Both the position numbers and the translations under genes were made by a program. 64,000 nucleotides of DNA from Phytophthora hibernalis (Eukaryota; Oomycota; Peronosporomycetes; Peronosporales; Peronosporaceae), in NCBI GenBank assembly GCA_012656075.1, contig JAAKBF010000252.1, forward strand, positions 186,001 through 250,000, read 5' to 3'. Below, in pieces: positions 22,200-31,782 of the stretch; within the stretch, counting starts at the first letter, position 1, and each line of letters begins with the position of its first letter. Below the pieces are notes generated by a model. It was not told the DNA's origin and did not search any database. It saw only the letters and a program-made list of their open reading frames with translations.

Positions 22200-23755
22200 G
22201 CCGAAGACTGCCCGTGAGGCACGATTCATCGCTCAATCGTTGCCAGCTCTCGAGGCTGCCGGCAACCCGGCCGCTCCATTGGTTCGCGAGTGCATTGAAA
22301 TCTTGCCGGACAAGGTCCCCGCTGTACTTCCACCTGACCGTGGAGTCCGGCACGATATCGTCCTCGTGCCTGGCGCGAAATACTGTGTGACGCGGCAATG
22401 ACCGCTTCCCCATGATCAAGTTGAAGCGATCGACGCATTCTTTGAAGGTCGCCGGCAAGCCGGTCACGTTCGCGAGAGTCTCTCCACATTCGAGTCCGAC
22501 ATTCTGCGTGAAGAAGGCAACCGGCGGGTGGCGTATCGTTCACGCTTTCAACAAGCTCATCGACGCCACCATCCCGGCGCAGACCCCGATCCCGAGGAAG
22601 GACATGGTGCTCGACACCATGTCCGGCAGCACTCAGTACAGCGCGATTGATCTGATGGACGGGTTCTATCAGATCCTCATGCGCGAAGAGGACGTCCCGC
22701 TGACAGCAGTCAGCACGCCTAGTGAAATGCTGTGGAGTGGCTCGTGATGCCGGAGGGGTTCAAGAACCCCTGCCACCTTCAACCGCATGGTCTCCAACTT
22801 ATTGCGTCCGCTCCGAGACTTCGCGCCCAGCTACTTCGACGAAATCTTCATCCACAGTCATGCCGAGGGCGGCATGACCGACCTCGAAGTTCATCTGCAA
22901 CACCTGCGGCAGGTGTTCGACGTGATGCGGAAGAATAAGCTGTATGCCAACTTGAAGAAGTGCATCTTCTGCGCTCCCGAGATCCCAGTGCTCGGAGTTA
23001 TGTCAGCGCGCACGGCGTTCGCGCTGACCCGGAGAAGATCACAGCCATCTGTGACAGGCTGACACCTCAGGATCCGAAGCAGCTCCGGCAGTGGCTGGGA
23101 CTCGCGACGTATCTTCACAATTACTCGAAGAACTTCGCGTCGATCATCCGCTCGCTGTCGCAGCTTCTGAAAGCTGACGCAGCGTGGTCATGGCGCCCCG
23201 AGCACCAGTCCGCCTTCGACGCGGTGAAGACCAGCTTGTCCACCGCGCCCGTCTTGATGTTGCCTGACCACTCTAAGCCCTTCCATGTCGTGTGTGACGC
23301 GAGTGACTTCGCGATCGGCTGTGCGCTGATGCAGTTCGACGATGATGGCCATGAGCGCGTGGTCAGCTACCAGTCTCGACAGCTGAAGCCAGCGGAACGG
23401 AATTACCCGGCCCATGACATGGAGCTGCTCGCCATGCGCTACACGCTATCAAGTTCCGCGTGTATCTCTTGGGCGAGAAGACGTTTGCGCTCTACACAGA
23501 CCACGCGTCACTACGTACGGCGACGAAGAGCCCACACTTGTCCCAGCGCATGGCGCGCTGGCTCTCACTCTTCGCAGAGTACAACTTCGTCGTTCACTAC
23601 AAGCCGGGCAAGACCAACATCCTCGCCGATGCGCTCTCGCGTCGGCCAGACTACGCGCAGTCGGGCCGCCACGCTGTCGGCGACGAGGATGACGACGAGT
23701 GTGCTGTGTGTGTCGCCGAAGAAATCGCTGCTGTGGAGATCGCAGCGACCGCGAT
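22200..23755 (+). pseudogene. reverse transcriptase and RNase H of the chromovirus, disrupted
   Basis: The RT begins with HDIVLVPGAKYCVTRQ and continues through FCVKKATGGWRIVHAFNKLIDATIP, YSAIDLMDGFYQILMREEDVPLTA, EWLVMPEGFKN and FDEIFIHSHAE. The active site, normally F/Y-x-D-D, reads Y-F-D-E (codons 22832-22843), so the second catalytic Asp is Glu. The thumb and connection follow (MRKNKLYANLKKCIF, LRQWLGLATYLHNYSK). RNase H reads FHVVCDASDFAIGCALMQF, YPAHDMELLAMRY, ALYTDHASL and NILADALSRRP (about 23280-23650). Frame changes occur near 22400, 22740, 22780, 23000 and 23455. Confidence 0.85.
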
Positions 23756-23797
23756 ATGATATCGGCCGCGCACGAGTCCGACGCGGCCTGCTCCTAG

Positions 23798-25740
23798 ATG
23801 ATCCGGTTCTTGCGGGAGCCGTCAGCTGAGGCGCGGCGACAACTTTCCCCGAGTAGCCGCGCCCGTGTTGACCGTTATGGGCTGGATAAGGATCTGCTGA
23901 CATACTGCGTCGACCGGGCAGACCCTCCACGCATCGTCGTTCCGCTTGACGACGATCTTCGCGCTCGCCTACTGCACGAATTCCATGATACCCCCAGCGG
24001 CGGCCACTTAGGACGTGAGAAGACCTTCGTGTCACTCTCCCGAGACTTTTATTGGCCCCACTTGTACAAGTGGGTGCGGAAGTGGGTACGCTCGTGTGAA
24101 GCGTGCCAGCGAGTTAAGCCGTCCCCGTCGAAGCAAGCCCCGCTCCGATCACTCCCTGTTGCGGAGGCGCCGTGGTCCTCGGTGAGCATGGACTTTGTCT
24201 TCGGGTTACCCCGCGATGCCCAAGGCCGCACTGGCATGTGGATCGCTTCAGCAAGATGGTTATCTTGCTCCCGTTGCCGCCACCATCACCGCACAACAGT
24301 CCGCGGCGGTCTTCATCGACATCGTCTATCGCCATCACGGCATCCCGACCTCGATCGTTTTTGATCGAGATCCCCGCTTCATCGCCACCTTCTGGGAGGA
24401 GTTGTTCAAGTTGGTGGGGACGCGGTTGGCGATGTACACCGCGTCGCATCCAGAGACGGACGGCCAGACAGAACGCGCGAATCGCGTCGTTGAGGACGTG
24501 TTGAGGAACTTCGCCACATCATTTCAGTCCTGGAGCTCGTTCCTATCCATGGTCGAGTTCGCCATCAACAACGCAAACACGCGTCGACGGGGCTCACACC
24601 GTTCTACATCAACTTCGGGCGACATCCGCGCGTTCCAGCACTCCTCGGTATGGAGCGGTCGATGAGTCCCGATGGGGAATCTGATGAAGACACTGGCCGT
24701 GAACAAGATCACGACGAGAATTCCGAACGGGTGAACGGGGTCCTCACCCGACATGGGACTCGCTCAGCAGCCAGAGTAACGCGTGCCAGCACCGCCACGA
24801 GGACGGATCCATCGGATATTGCAGCCTGGACCAACCAGACACTGCTCAATCCAAGTCAGCGTCGCCGCGGAATCGAATTTCAAGACGAGTCGGGCGCGGG
24901 CGAGGTCGCCGCGCCTCCCCAGGCCAACTTCCTCCCGAATCCGGAGCCGCAGCCGCGAGACACTGCGGCTGTCACTGCGTTCTGACAACACCGCGAATCG
25001 GTGACGCGCTACGTACGCGACGCGATCGCGACCGCCGTCGACCGCCAAAAGGAGTACGCCGATCAACGCGGCCGCAAGAACTTGGAACAATTTGCCGGGC
25101 GACCGTGTCCTTTGTCCACGGCCGGCATTCAACCTGCACTCGTTACCAATCTCGGCGCAAACAAGCTCGCGCCCCGCTACATTGGACCGTTTAACATATT
25201 AAAGGTTATGGGTGATGCCTATAAGCTACAGCTGCCTACTGCGCTGCGGCTTCATCCGACCTTTTACGTTGGCCGTCTCCGGCGTTACCATTCGGCGGCT
25301 ATACCTAGCGACGCTGATGCTCCCACGACCCAGCGTCCCGATCCCCATTCCAGCGCAGCGCTCCACATCTCGCGACGAACCTCCGCCAGTTCCCGCTCCA
25401 GGCGCTCCACCCGCTCCAGCGCGCGCCGCTGCCGCTGCCAGTCCTCGGCCTCCTCCCAGCGGTCACGCTGCCCGGTTCCAGCGTGACGGTCCGGCGCCTC
25501 TGGTGGGTAGCGCGGGCCACGAACGTCACATCGTGGAGGCGATCTTGGCGCACGACGATAGTCGTCGTGCCGTTCCGCAGCGTGCGCGTACGGGTCGCGG
25601 CGGTACTCGCGTCCACGCCTGTTCAATCCCGCTGCATCGGCGATACCTCGTCCGCTGGATTGGGCCGGTGGACGTTCGCGAGAGGTGTTGCTCGCGGACG
25701 TTCCGGACTGTGTGGAGGCGTACGAGGCAGACCTACGACA
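23798..25740 (+). pseudogene. integrase and chromodomain of the chromovirus, disrupted
   Basis: The zinc-binding head has LLHEFHDTPSGGHLG and WVRSCEACQRVK (H-H-C-C, about 23970-24120). The core carries SMDFVFGLP (first Asp, about 24187), FDRDPRF (second Asp, about 24361) and ETDGQTERANR (Glu, about 24456). Next come PRYIGPFNILKVMGDAYKLQLP and HPTFYVGRLRRYH, the GPF/GPY segment near 25170-25290. The chromodomain can be read as HIVEAILAHDD (about 25530), RYLVRW (about 25640) and, in another frame, EVLLADVPDCVEAYEAD (about 25685-25735). Chromodomains guide such elements to marked chromatin. Frame changes near 24240, 24590, 24985 and 25490-25680 break it. Confidence 0.85.
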
Positions 25741-26242
25741 GGGCGCGACTCCTCGTCGCGCCTAGCTTCATGCAGCGCGCTGGTACAGCCCCACCAGCTT
25801 GTGCTTGGTTTCAGAGAGGGGTGAGAATGGTGATACGCTCCCAGTCGGCGGCGCTTGGTCTCGGTACGGAGTACCCGCGACAACTCGGACACCCAAGACG
25901 ATAGTGCGCGTAACAGCACTCCCGGTCAGCATCCCAGGACAGCTTACCGATTTGGCTCGCCAACGCTTGCACAGAGAGGCGCGAGTGCTGTTCCTCGCGC
26001 CGCACAAGCTTCTGCTGGAAAGTCACCGGTCCTTCAGTGTTCCACCGGCTGACGAACGCGGTCCAAGCGCGGTCCAACGCCTGCGGGGTCACGGTGCCGG
26101 TCGCCGTGACGGGCTTGCTGCGCGTCGCCCGGTGAGTTCATCACGGCGCTGCAGTCGTTCAGCGCCCACTGTTCCAGCACCTCCTCGTATGTCGTGAGCC
26201 GGTCCGGGTCGGCCCCGGGCCCTGTATCCACTCTGCTCATCT
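25290..26242 (-). other. antisense reading frames in the 3' part of the chromovirus
   Basis: Opposite to pol, the minus strand reads MSRVDTGPGADPDRLTTYEEVLEQWALNDCSAVMNS (from 26240). After one frame change near 26122 it gives KPVTATGTVTPQALDRAWTAFVSRWNTEG, then QKLVRREEQHSRLSVQALASQIGKLSWDADRECCYAHYRLGCPSC (26092-25811) with C/H residues that could bind zinc. A further frame (25626-25285) encodes an Arg-rich coiled-coil-like stretch (RRALERVERLERELAEVRREM) lying opposite the chromodomain. Codon-sensible peptides over 0.9 kb argue for a true antisense gene of the element. Function unknown. Confidence 0.5.
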
Positions 26243-26302
26243 TCTTTTCCTTCTCCGCGCAAGTCTGCAACTGAGCTCCAAGATCCGTGTTGTTCTCACC
26301 TT

Positions 26303-26315
26303 GAGTGGGGAGTGA
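26303..26315 (+). other. polypurine tract
   Basis: GAGTGGGGAGTGA lies directly before the right LTR (TGTGACGG...) where plus-strand DNA synthesis would be primed. Confidence 0.6.
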
Positions 26316-26657
26316 TGTGACGGGCTTCCGTCACACGGACCAATCTTGTACCTACCATCTAGCTGCTATAACTAATAGGTAATGAAAGAACCCATGGGGA
26401 GTACGAGCTGGTGTTTGGAAGTATTTCCAAAATGTACCGGTAATTTGGAGGGTATGTATGTGACGGGCTTCCATCACATGGTTGCCATCGCGTGTGCGCG
26501 ATGGCCAATTGGCCAATCAACACTCTCCGCTGCTTTAGTGGACACGGCGCTCTCGGCATGAGAACGCCTTGATAACAATGAATCCCAGAGAGTTACTTTT
26601 CCCTTGTTTCCTGCGCTACAGTGTACGTCAGTAACGGGTTCGTATTAGCCCGTTACA
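26316..26657 (+). repeat. 3' LTR (342 bp), complete
   Basis: Begins TG and ends CA. Its first 20 bases, TGTGACGGGCTTCCGTCACA, form an 8-bp stem with a GCTT loop. Its last part pairs GTAACGGG with CCCGTTAC just before the terminal A. Internally it holds the palindrome GGCCAATTGGCC and CATCGCG...CGCGATG. Confidence 0.9.
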
Positions 26658-27330
26658 ATGTACCGCTCACATCGATGATGGATCATGTATCTGCTGCCGG
26701 AAATGTGAATGACCTCCCTGATTTGTAAACCCGCCAGCACATTTACCTATACTTTCGAACGCCCTAAATGATGATGCTCGCAATTTGGATGGAATTGAAA
26801 CATCATATCTCGTATTATCTAGTGACTATGTAAGCAGTGAACCTTGGGCGGCGTACAGACGCTTCAGATGCGACCATGGAATTCCGCACCCAGGCTGTTG
26901 CTGTCCAAAGTTCTGCGGTGGCACGTCTGGTCTTCGCGACGTTGCCGTGTATTGTGTCTCTGGCAATCCGCCTAGGGTATCGATGTGCATCCTGGCTCCT
27001 CGCCCGAGACCCGAGGCGGACAGGCTTGAATTCATGGGTGGGGTCTATGGCACATTGACGCGCACAGCGGTGGCAACCGGCATGGAGGGAACGAACTAAT
27101 TATTCTACTTGCAAGCCGAAGACAAAAGAGACCATGGTCCAAGTGGCGGCCGAGGTGCCCGATGTGGTCGAGGTGGCCGAGGTGGCCGATGTGGTCGAGG
27201 TGGCAACGCAGTGGCTTGCACAGATGGACGTGGGCGAAATTTTGGCTGACAATTTCGGCCCCGTCATTGCAAGCCCCGCGGGACGCACCGATGCGTCCAC
27301 TGCCGCCGTCGTCCGCTCAAGATCTGCATC
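26658..27330. other. no clear gene; short GA/GT-rich tandem repeats
   Basis: Between 27134 and 27215 a unit near GAGGTGGCCGATGTGGTC is repeated about four times (plus frame VVEVAEVADVVEVA). The open frames on either strand around it match nothing I recognise. Confidence 0.45.
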
Positions 27331-28265
27331 AAGAACTCGCAGGTGCTCAAGCGGTCTGCAATGGTAGCGCACCTTCAAAGATGCGCTAAGTACCTCGAAA
27401 AATAGATGTCGTTAAAAAATCAATATATTCACCCGCTTCCGCCGCGCATCTCCTGCTCCACCACGTACAGTACCCGGTCATGTGATCATAACGGTACGTC
27501 GTTTTTGAACTCGTCAAAACCGAGAGCTGTGGGAGTTTCTATTCTAATTGACCGTGCTGTGTTGTTGTTATAAAAACCAAGGAACAATATCGTGCTCGTC
27601 GCTTCTTTATATGCCTTTGCGTGGGCCAGTGTGAAAGCACACATGGAGTGTGCGCGAAAACACAGCTGAAGAACAGTTGCCATCCACGCGCGATATGTGT
27701 CTACCTGCGTTACATGTCCTGCTGTTCCTACAGGTGTTCACGATAAAATGTATGCTGAATGTGATCCACAATTCAAGGTAAAGCTCTCTCCCGACAGCTC
27801 TTTCTCAAACTTTGCTTAATACGATGTTGGTTGCTTTGCTCTTTGTAGGACGCATGCATAGCTGCAATAGAGTCATTTTTCACTGGCTTATCTCGCATTT
27901 TGCTTTTCTTCAGCTCGTGCATTGCTGCTGCGGTATCAAATTGGTTGTGGGCGTTCGGTTTGCTGGACTGTAGATGGAGCTGACCAATGCAGCTACCGAA
28001 GACTTCATTGCACCCGTTTTCGGCACAGATCCGCCTCGTGTGATCAAAGCAATTTTAACGATCCGTGTTGGTTGGAGAGCCGCACGGCTCACATCGAGGA
28101 GGCTGGAAGAAAGACATGATGTTCGACGTCGAAGATGGATATACGGTGTTTTTCGCGAAAAATGCCTGGCCAAATTTGCTGGTCTCATTGCTAGTGGGGG
28201 TGGGAAAAAGCGTCGAGTTGAGAGACGACACTGTTGGCAAAGAACGACGAACAGGAAAAGTACCG
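27331..28265 (+). repeat. 0.95-kb repeat, copy B (inverted relative to 12223-13178)
   Basis: Reverse complement of 12223-13178 with few differences. It includes the 65-codon frame (minus 27486-27683) and the plus frame MELTNAATEDFIAPVFG from 27974, which here stays open to 28333. It marks the last repeat before the gene-dense half, ending about 90 bp before the promoter of the CCDC12-like gene. Confidence 0.75.
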
Positions 28266-28354
28266 CACTTTTTCAAGTGAATAGTGAAAATACGTCCAAT
28301 CTCGAAACATCTTTCCAATTGATACGTTTATAGACAATATCGTCGACCTTAGCG

Positions 28355-28368
28355 TCATTTTTCACAAC
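28355..28368 (+). promoter_or_regulatory. oomycete initiator (Inr)
   Basis: TCATTTTTCACAAC fits the oomycete initiator TCATTYYNCAWTTT at 10 of 14 positions and lies 9 bp before the ATG at 28377. Such elements mark the transcription start in Phytophthora. Confidence 0.6.
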
Positions 28369-28376
28369 CCTGGGCA

Positions 28377-28925
28377 ATGGCAGGGCTGGATGCGGACGAT
28401 GCGATGCCTCGCGCCAAGCGGCTGAAGATGTTGCGCGAGGCCAAAGCCCGTAAGGAGCGGGGTGAGAGCAACAATGAAGAAGCTGGTGCGCTCGTAGCTG
28501 CAGCCTTGAAGCCCGTTGAGGACGAGCCGAAGCAGTCGAAGGAGCAGGAGGACGTCGACATGCCCGAGGCGGACCAGGCCCAAGACAAGACGGAGGACCT
28601 CGTGGAGAAGGTGGTGCAGGTACAAGAAGAGGACGCCAAGACGGAAGACGAGAGCGAGGACGAACTGCTGAATCTGGCGCCCAAGCGCGCTAACTGGGAT
28701 ATGGAGAGAGACATCGCGCCTATGCTGCGCAAGCTGGAGAGACGCACGCAGCACGCGATCGTCGAGATCTTGCGTACGCTTGGAGCTCCTGTTAGCATTT
28801 ATTTTGCATTGGTTTGGTGTCTAATTAACGAGTTATCTGCTGGAATTGCAGGTGAGAAGCTGGCAGCAGAGCAGCAGGAAGAAGATGATGACGAGGAGGA
28901 AGAGGAAGATGAGGAGGTGGAATAG
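28377..28925 (+). CDS. CCDC12: CCDC12/Cwf18-like splicing factor
   Basis: Exons 28377-28773 and 28852-28925 give 156 residues. The 78-bp intron has GTACGC and TTGCAG ends and its removal joins VEIL to REKLAAEQ. The N-terminal part is Lys/Arg-rich (RAKRLKMLREAKARKERGE), the middle acidic. The diagnostic C-terminal part reads LAPKRANWDMERDIAPMLRKLERRTQHAIVEILREKL, matching the conserved PNWDLKRDIxxKLxKLExRTQRAIxELIRE segment of CCDC12/Cwf18, a small component of activated spliceosomes (NineTeen-complex-associated). It ends in an acidic tail (EEDDDEEEEEDEEVE). It should act in the nucleus. It is convergent with cyclin H (121 bp between stops). If the intron were retained the frame would stay open, but the intron peptide is unlike the family. 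Confidence 0.85.
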   Translation: MAGLDADDAMPRAKRLKMLREAKARKERGESNNEEAGALVAAALKPVEDEPKQSKEQEDVDMPEADQAQDKTEDLVEKVVQVQEEDAKTEDESEDELLNLAPKRANWDMERDIAPMLRKLERRTQHAIVEILRTLGAPVSIYFALVWCLINELSAGIAGEKLAAEQQEEDDDEEEEEDEEVE

Positions 28926-29046
28926 AGACGGTATTTGCTTATGATATAGCGCTCCAGTGCTCAGTCCTGGAAGCTGGTCTCTACTAACTGGTAATGAACC
29001 AGCAGGTCAACAGTGTCACTGGGTTGTTCATTTAGTGTCTATGCTT

Positions 29047-30237
29047 TTAAGACTTGTCCTTCTTCTGCTTCTTAACCTTCTTCTTGTCGTCCTTGGATCC
29101 GTTCTTGCGCTTTTTGTCCTTCTTATCGCTTTTCTTCTTTTTCTCTTTCTTCTCGTCCTCCTTGTGGAACTGCTTCAGCTTCTTGTAAATCTGTTTCACC
29201 TGCTTGGCACGATGCTGCAGGGCTTCCGCGCCGCCCTTGTCTTTTTCCGCTTTCAGAGTTTGGAACGCCAGCTTAATCTGCTGCAATCGGTCGGATACCT
29301 CATCGACCGGTTGATCCTTGGAGAACTTGCTGCGTTTGATGTAGTCCAGTACATCCGCACTCGTGAGTCCGCACGCCTTTTCACCACTACTCGCAGCAAC
29401 CTCGTCCGTCACGTGCCAGAGCGCTGCCAGCGCCAAAACTGACGGGTAATGCAGCAATGGCAAGTCCGTCAGCAGCATATCATTGAGAAGTGCGGTCGAA
29501 TTGGCGTGCAGCTTCTGCAGAACAGTTGCAGGGAGGTCCTTCTGTAGCACCTGCTTGGCGAAGGCTCGGAAGTCGTCCAGGAAGCCCAGTAGCGCTCGGA
29601 ACGGGTGGTACATGATGAGCTGGAAGCGCACGCCCTCCAGCAAGACCATCTCGTGGCCAATGATGAACTTGTGGTCCACGTGGAGCTGGTCAGCGACTGT
29701 GTCCACCGACATGTACTGCTCCTCAACTTTCCCAGCCACGTAGATGGCCGTGGGAACCAGAAACTTGGGGTGGAATTCCATCACGCTGTTGCTGAGATAG
29801 AACCTCTTGAACAGCAGCATGGCGCAGCACTTGACCTTGTCTGAAGTACGCAGGAACTGGGCACTGCAGCTCTCCTGGATCTTCTCCTCGTAGAACGCTC
29901 GGAGCAGCGCCTCCTGCTCTACAGTCAGGAACTCCAATAGCGGCGTCAGCTGCAGATTGGCCTTCTCTTCAGTCTCCTCTTCTGTTTCCAACTCTAAATC
30001 CACTTTGTCGTTCCAATCAAAGGCGTCCCGTATAGCAGTAGACGATTGCGGTACTAAAGCCGCAAAAGACCGCGCTTTGCGGCTACTAGCAGCCGCTGTA
30101 TCCACCTTCTGCGTCTGTTCGCGCTCCAGACGCAGCGTACGCTTTGTCTTCATATGCTGCAGACGTCGCACACGCGCCAGCTCCTCCGCAGAGAAGACCC
30201 AGTTGTTGAAATGCGTCGACGTCGACAGGTACGACAT
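29047..30237 (-). CDS. CCNH: cyclin H (CDK-activating kinase / TFIIH subunit)
   Basis: Single exon, 396 residues. It begins MSYLSTSTHFNNWVFSAEEL, like the cyclin H start (Y-x-x-S-x-x-x-x-x-W-x-F). The first cyclin box holds EFLTVEQEALLRAFYEEKIQESC, VKCCAMLLFKRFYLSNSVMEFHP, PTAIYVAGKVEEQYMSVD and FIIGHEMVLLEGVRFQLIMYHPFRAL. The second box follows from about residue 190 (LTDLPLLHYPSVLALAALWHV). Cyclin H with CDK7 and MAT1 phosphorylates cell-cycle kinases and the RNA polymerase II tail. The C-terminal 70 residues are Lys/Glu-rich (KKEKKKKSDKKDKKRKNG) and longer than in animals. It shares a 93-bp divergent promoter with the oxygenase gene. Confidence 0.92.
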   Translation of the reverse strand: MSYLSTSTHFNNWVFSAEELARVRRLQHMKTKRTLRLEREQTQKVDTAAASSRKARSFAALVPQSSTAIRDAFDWNDKVDLELETEEETEEKANLQLTPLLEFLTVEQEALLRAFYEEKIQESCSAQFLRTSDKVKCCAMLLFKRFYLSNSVMEFHPKFLVPTAIYVAGKVEEQYMSVDTVADQLHVDHKFIIGHEMVLLEGVRFQLIMYHPFRALLGFLDDFRAFAKQVLQKDLPATVLQKLHANSTALLNDMLLTDLPLLHYPSVLALAALWHVTDEVAASSGEKACGLTSADVLDYIKRSKFSKDQPVDEVSDRLQQIKLAFQTLKAEKDKGGAEALQHRAKQVKQIYKKLKQFHKEDEKKEKKKKSDKKDKKRKNGSKDDKKKVKKQKKDKS

Positions 30238-30249
30238 GCCCAGATTTTT

Positions 30250-30262
30250 AATTGGAAAATGC
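30250..30262 (-). promoter_or_regulatory. Inr-like element of the cyclin H gene
   Basis: On the minus strand GCATTTTCCAATT resembles the oomycete initiator (first base differs) and lies 12 bp before the ATG at 30237. Confidence 0.5.
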
Positions 30263-30330
30263 TGCTAGATTATGATACTAAATAGGTACATGTAGTGTAT
30301 GCTATATGAAAGGTTGATGTACAGAACACC

Positions 30331-31616
30331 ATGTTGAAGTCTCGCCATCATTTGAGTTTTTTGCCATGTGGGGCACGTCTCTCGGTTCGTGTACCTCTGG
30401 GGATCAGGAGCTTCTCGTCGCGTGTATTAACGGCAGCTAAGGTGGAGCTGCAGCAGCTTCCTCTTGTGGACGTCTCCCCGCTGGTTGCGGCTGCCAACGG
30501 CCGCCAGGTGCAGCACAAGACCAAGACGAAGATTTTAAACGAAATGCGCTCGGCTTGTATTGATACAGGCTTCTTCACAGTTCCCATAGAGGGAGTACTG
30601 TCCAGGTACCTTATTCAGACAGCGTACAGTCGAGCAGATGAGTTCATTGCGTTGCCGGATGCAGTGAAGCAAAAGTACCACTGCAAACGCTCGCCCAATG
30701 CTCGAGGCTGGACGCCCATGTTCGAGGAGCCATCGGTGGGGTGAAATTTGAGTTTAGTACGAAGTGATAAAGTGTTTATAATTTAGTTTGTGTTGCAGTA
30801 CCAACCGGACGTGGTGTCTCACTTGGAAGGCTTCGATCTCGCCAGAGAGCTCCCCGAGACGTACGTGAAGGAGGGATCGAGTTTGGGGCCTAATGTCTGG
30901 CCGGCGGAAGTTCCGCGCTTTCGAGAGGATGTGTACGCGCTGTATGAAAAACTACCAAGCTCTCGACAGTGCTGTTTCAAAGTTTTGCTGAGATGTTCGG
31001 GCTCCCATCTAACGTGTTCCTGGTACGAAAGTGAATTCAGATGGCAGCACGCTAAACCGATGACTAACGTTCTTGATGTTTGGATTGTGAAGCAACACGT
31101 CGATAAAGAAGCGGAAGCTTTCATGCGGCTGCTCACGTATCCAGAGATCGAGACTTCTGTGAAGAACTCGACGGTTGGGATCGCCTCACACACCGACTTT
31201 GAGTGTTTCACGATCATTCACCAGAACGGCGAAGGACTGCATTTGCTGAACCGCCAAGGCGTTTGGGTCGAAGCTCCTGTGTGCGATGACAGGTACGAGA
31301 AGACTTCGGTCACAAATCTGTCGCGTGACTAACCCTGAGGTTTCCACTGCCAGACTCTTCATCTTGGTTGGCGACATGCTCGAACACTGGACGAACGGTG
31401 TCCTTGCTGCTACAGAGGTAAGCTTCATCTACGCAGAACTTGGCGAGTGATTGCATTGTTTTGATCTATCGGATATCCTGTCTGCAGCATCGTGTGTGCA
31501 ACTCGGAAAAGAAGCGCCAGTCCATCGTGCGCTTCAACGGCGCCAACGGCGCCACGGTCGTGGAACCACTTCCAGCGTTCGTGACTGAAGAGAACCCGCC
31601 CGCTACGCGAGAATGA
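30331..31616 (+). CDS. 2-oxoglutarate/Fe(II) oxygenase, IPNS-like, one frameshift
   Basis: Exons 30331-30735, 30799-31022, 31093-31292, 31354-31417 and 31488-31616. Counting one missing A in the run at 30947-30951 they give 340 residues. Beyond that run the correct frame reads VLFQSFAEMFGLPSNVFL then QHVDKEAEAF across the third junction. The N-terminal LPLVDVSPLV and SACIDTGFFTV are the DIOX_N region. The catalytic core has ASHTDFECFTII (H-x-D), TEHRV (distal His) and RQSIVRF (2-oxoglutarate-binding Arg and Ser). Substrate unknown; relatives include gibberellin- and flavonoid-type oxygenases. The start (MLKSRHHLSFLPCGARLSVRVPLGIRSFSS) looks like a mitochondrial targeting signal. If the missing base is real the copy is dead. 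Confidence 0.8.
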
Positions 31617-31782
31617 CGCAGCGCGAGCATATTACCCACCAGATCGAACTGGCGGAGCAACTTCTTCAGAAAACCAAGGCAGCGGCGCAGGCCTAAACGC
31701 AGCTCAGCAAACCCACACGATGAAACTGGCATCGTCAAAAGCCGATAACCGTGAAATTGACAGCTTGAGCCTCACCCTTCCT

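Larger units (their letters stand above)
19525..26657 (+). mobile_element. Ty3/gypsy chromovirus LTR retrotransposon (about 7.1 kb)
   Basis: Two nearly identical LTRs (19525-19841 and 26316-26657) flank gag, protease, reverse transcriptase, RNase H, integrase and a C-terminal chromodomain in the Ty3/gypsy order. A primer-binding site follows the left LTR and a purine-rich tract precedes the right LTR. The shared 317 bp of the LTRs differ only in one G-rich stretch, pointing to recent insertion. The first 20 or so bases of the left LTR are missing, so no target duplication can be read. All coding parts carry stops or frame changes, and the second Asp of the RT active site is Glu. This copy is not expected to move alone. 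Confidence 0.9.
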
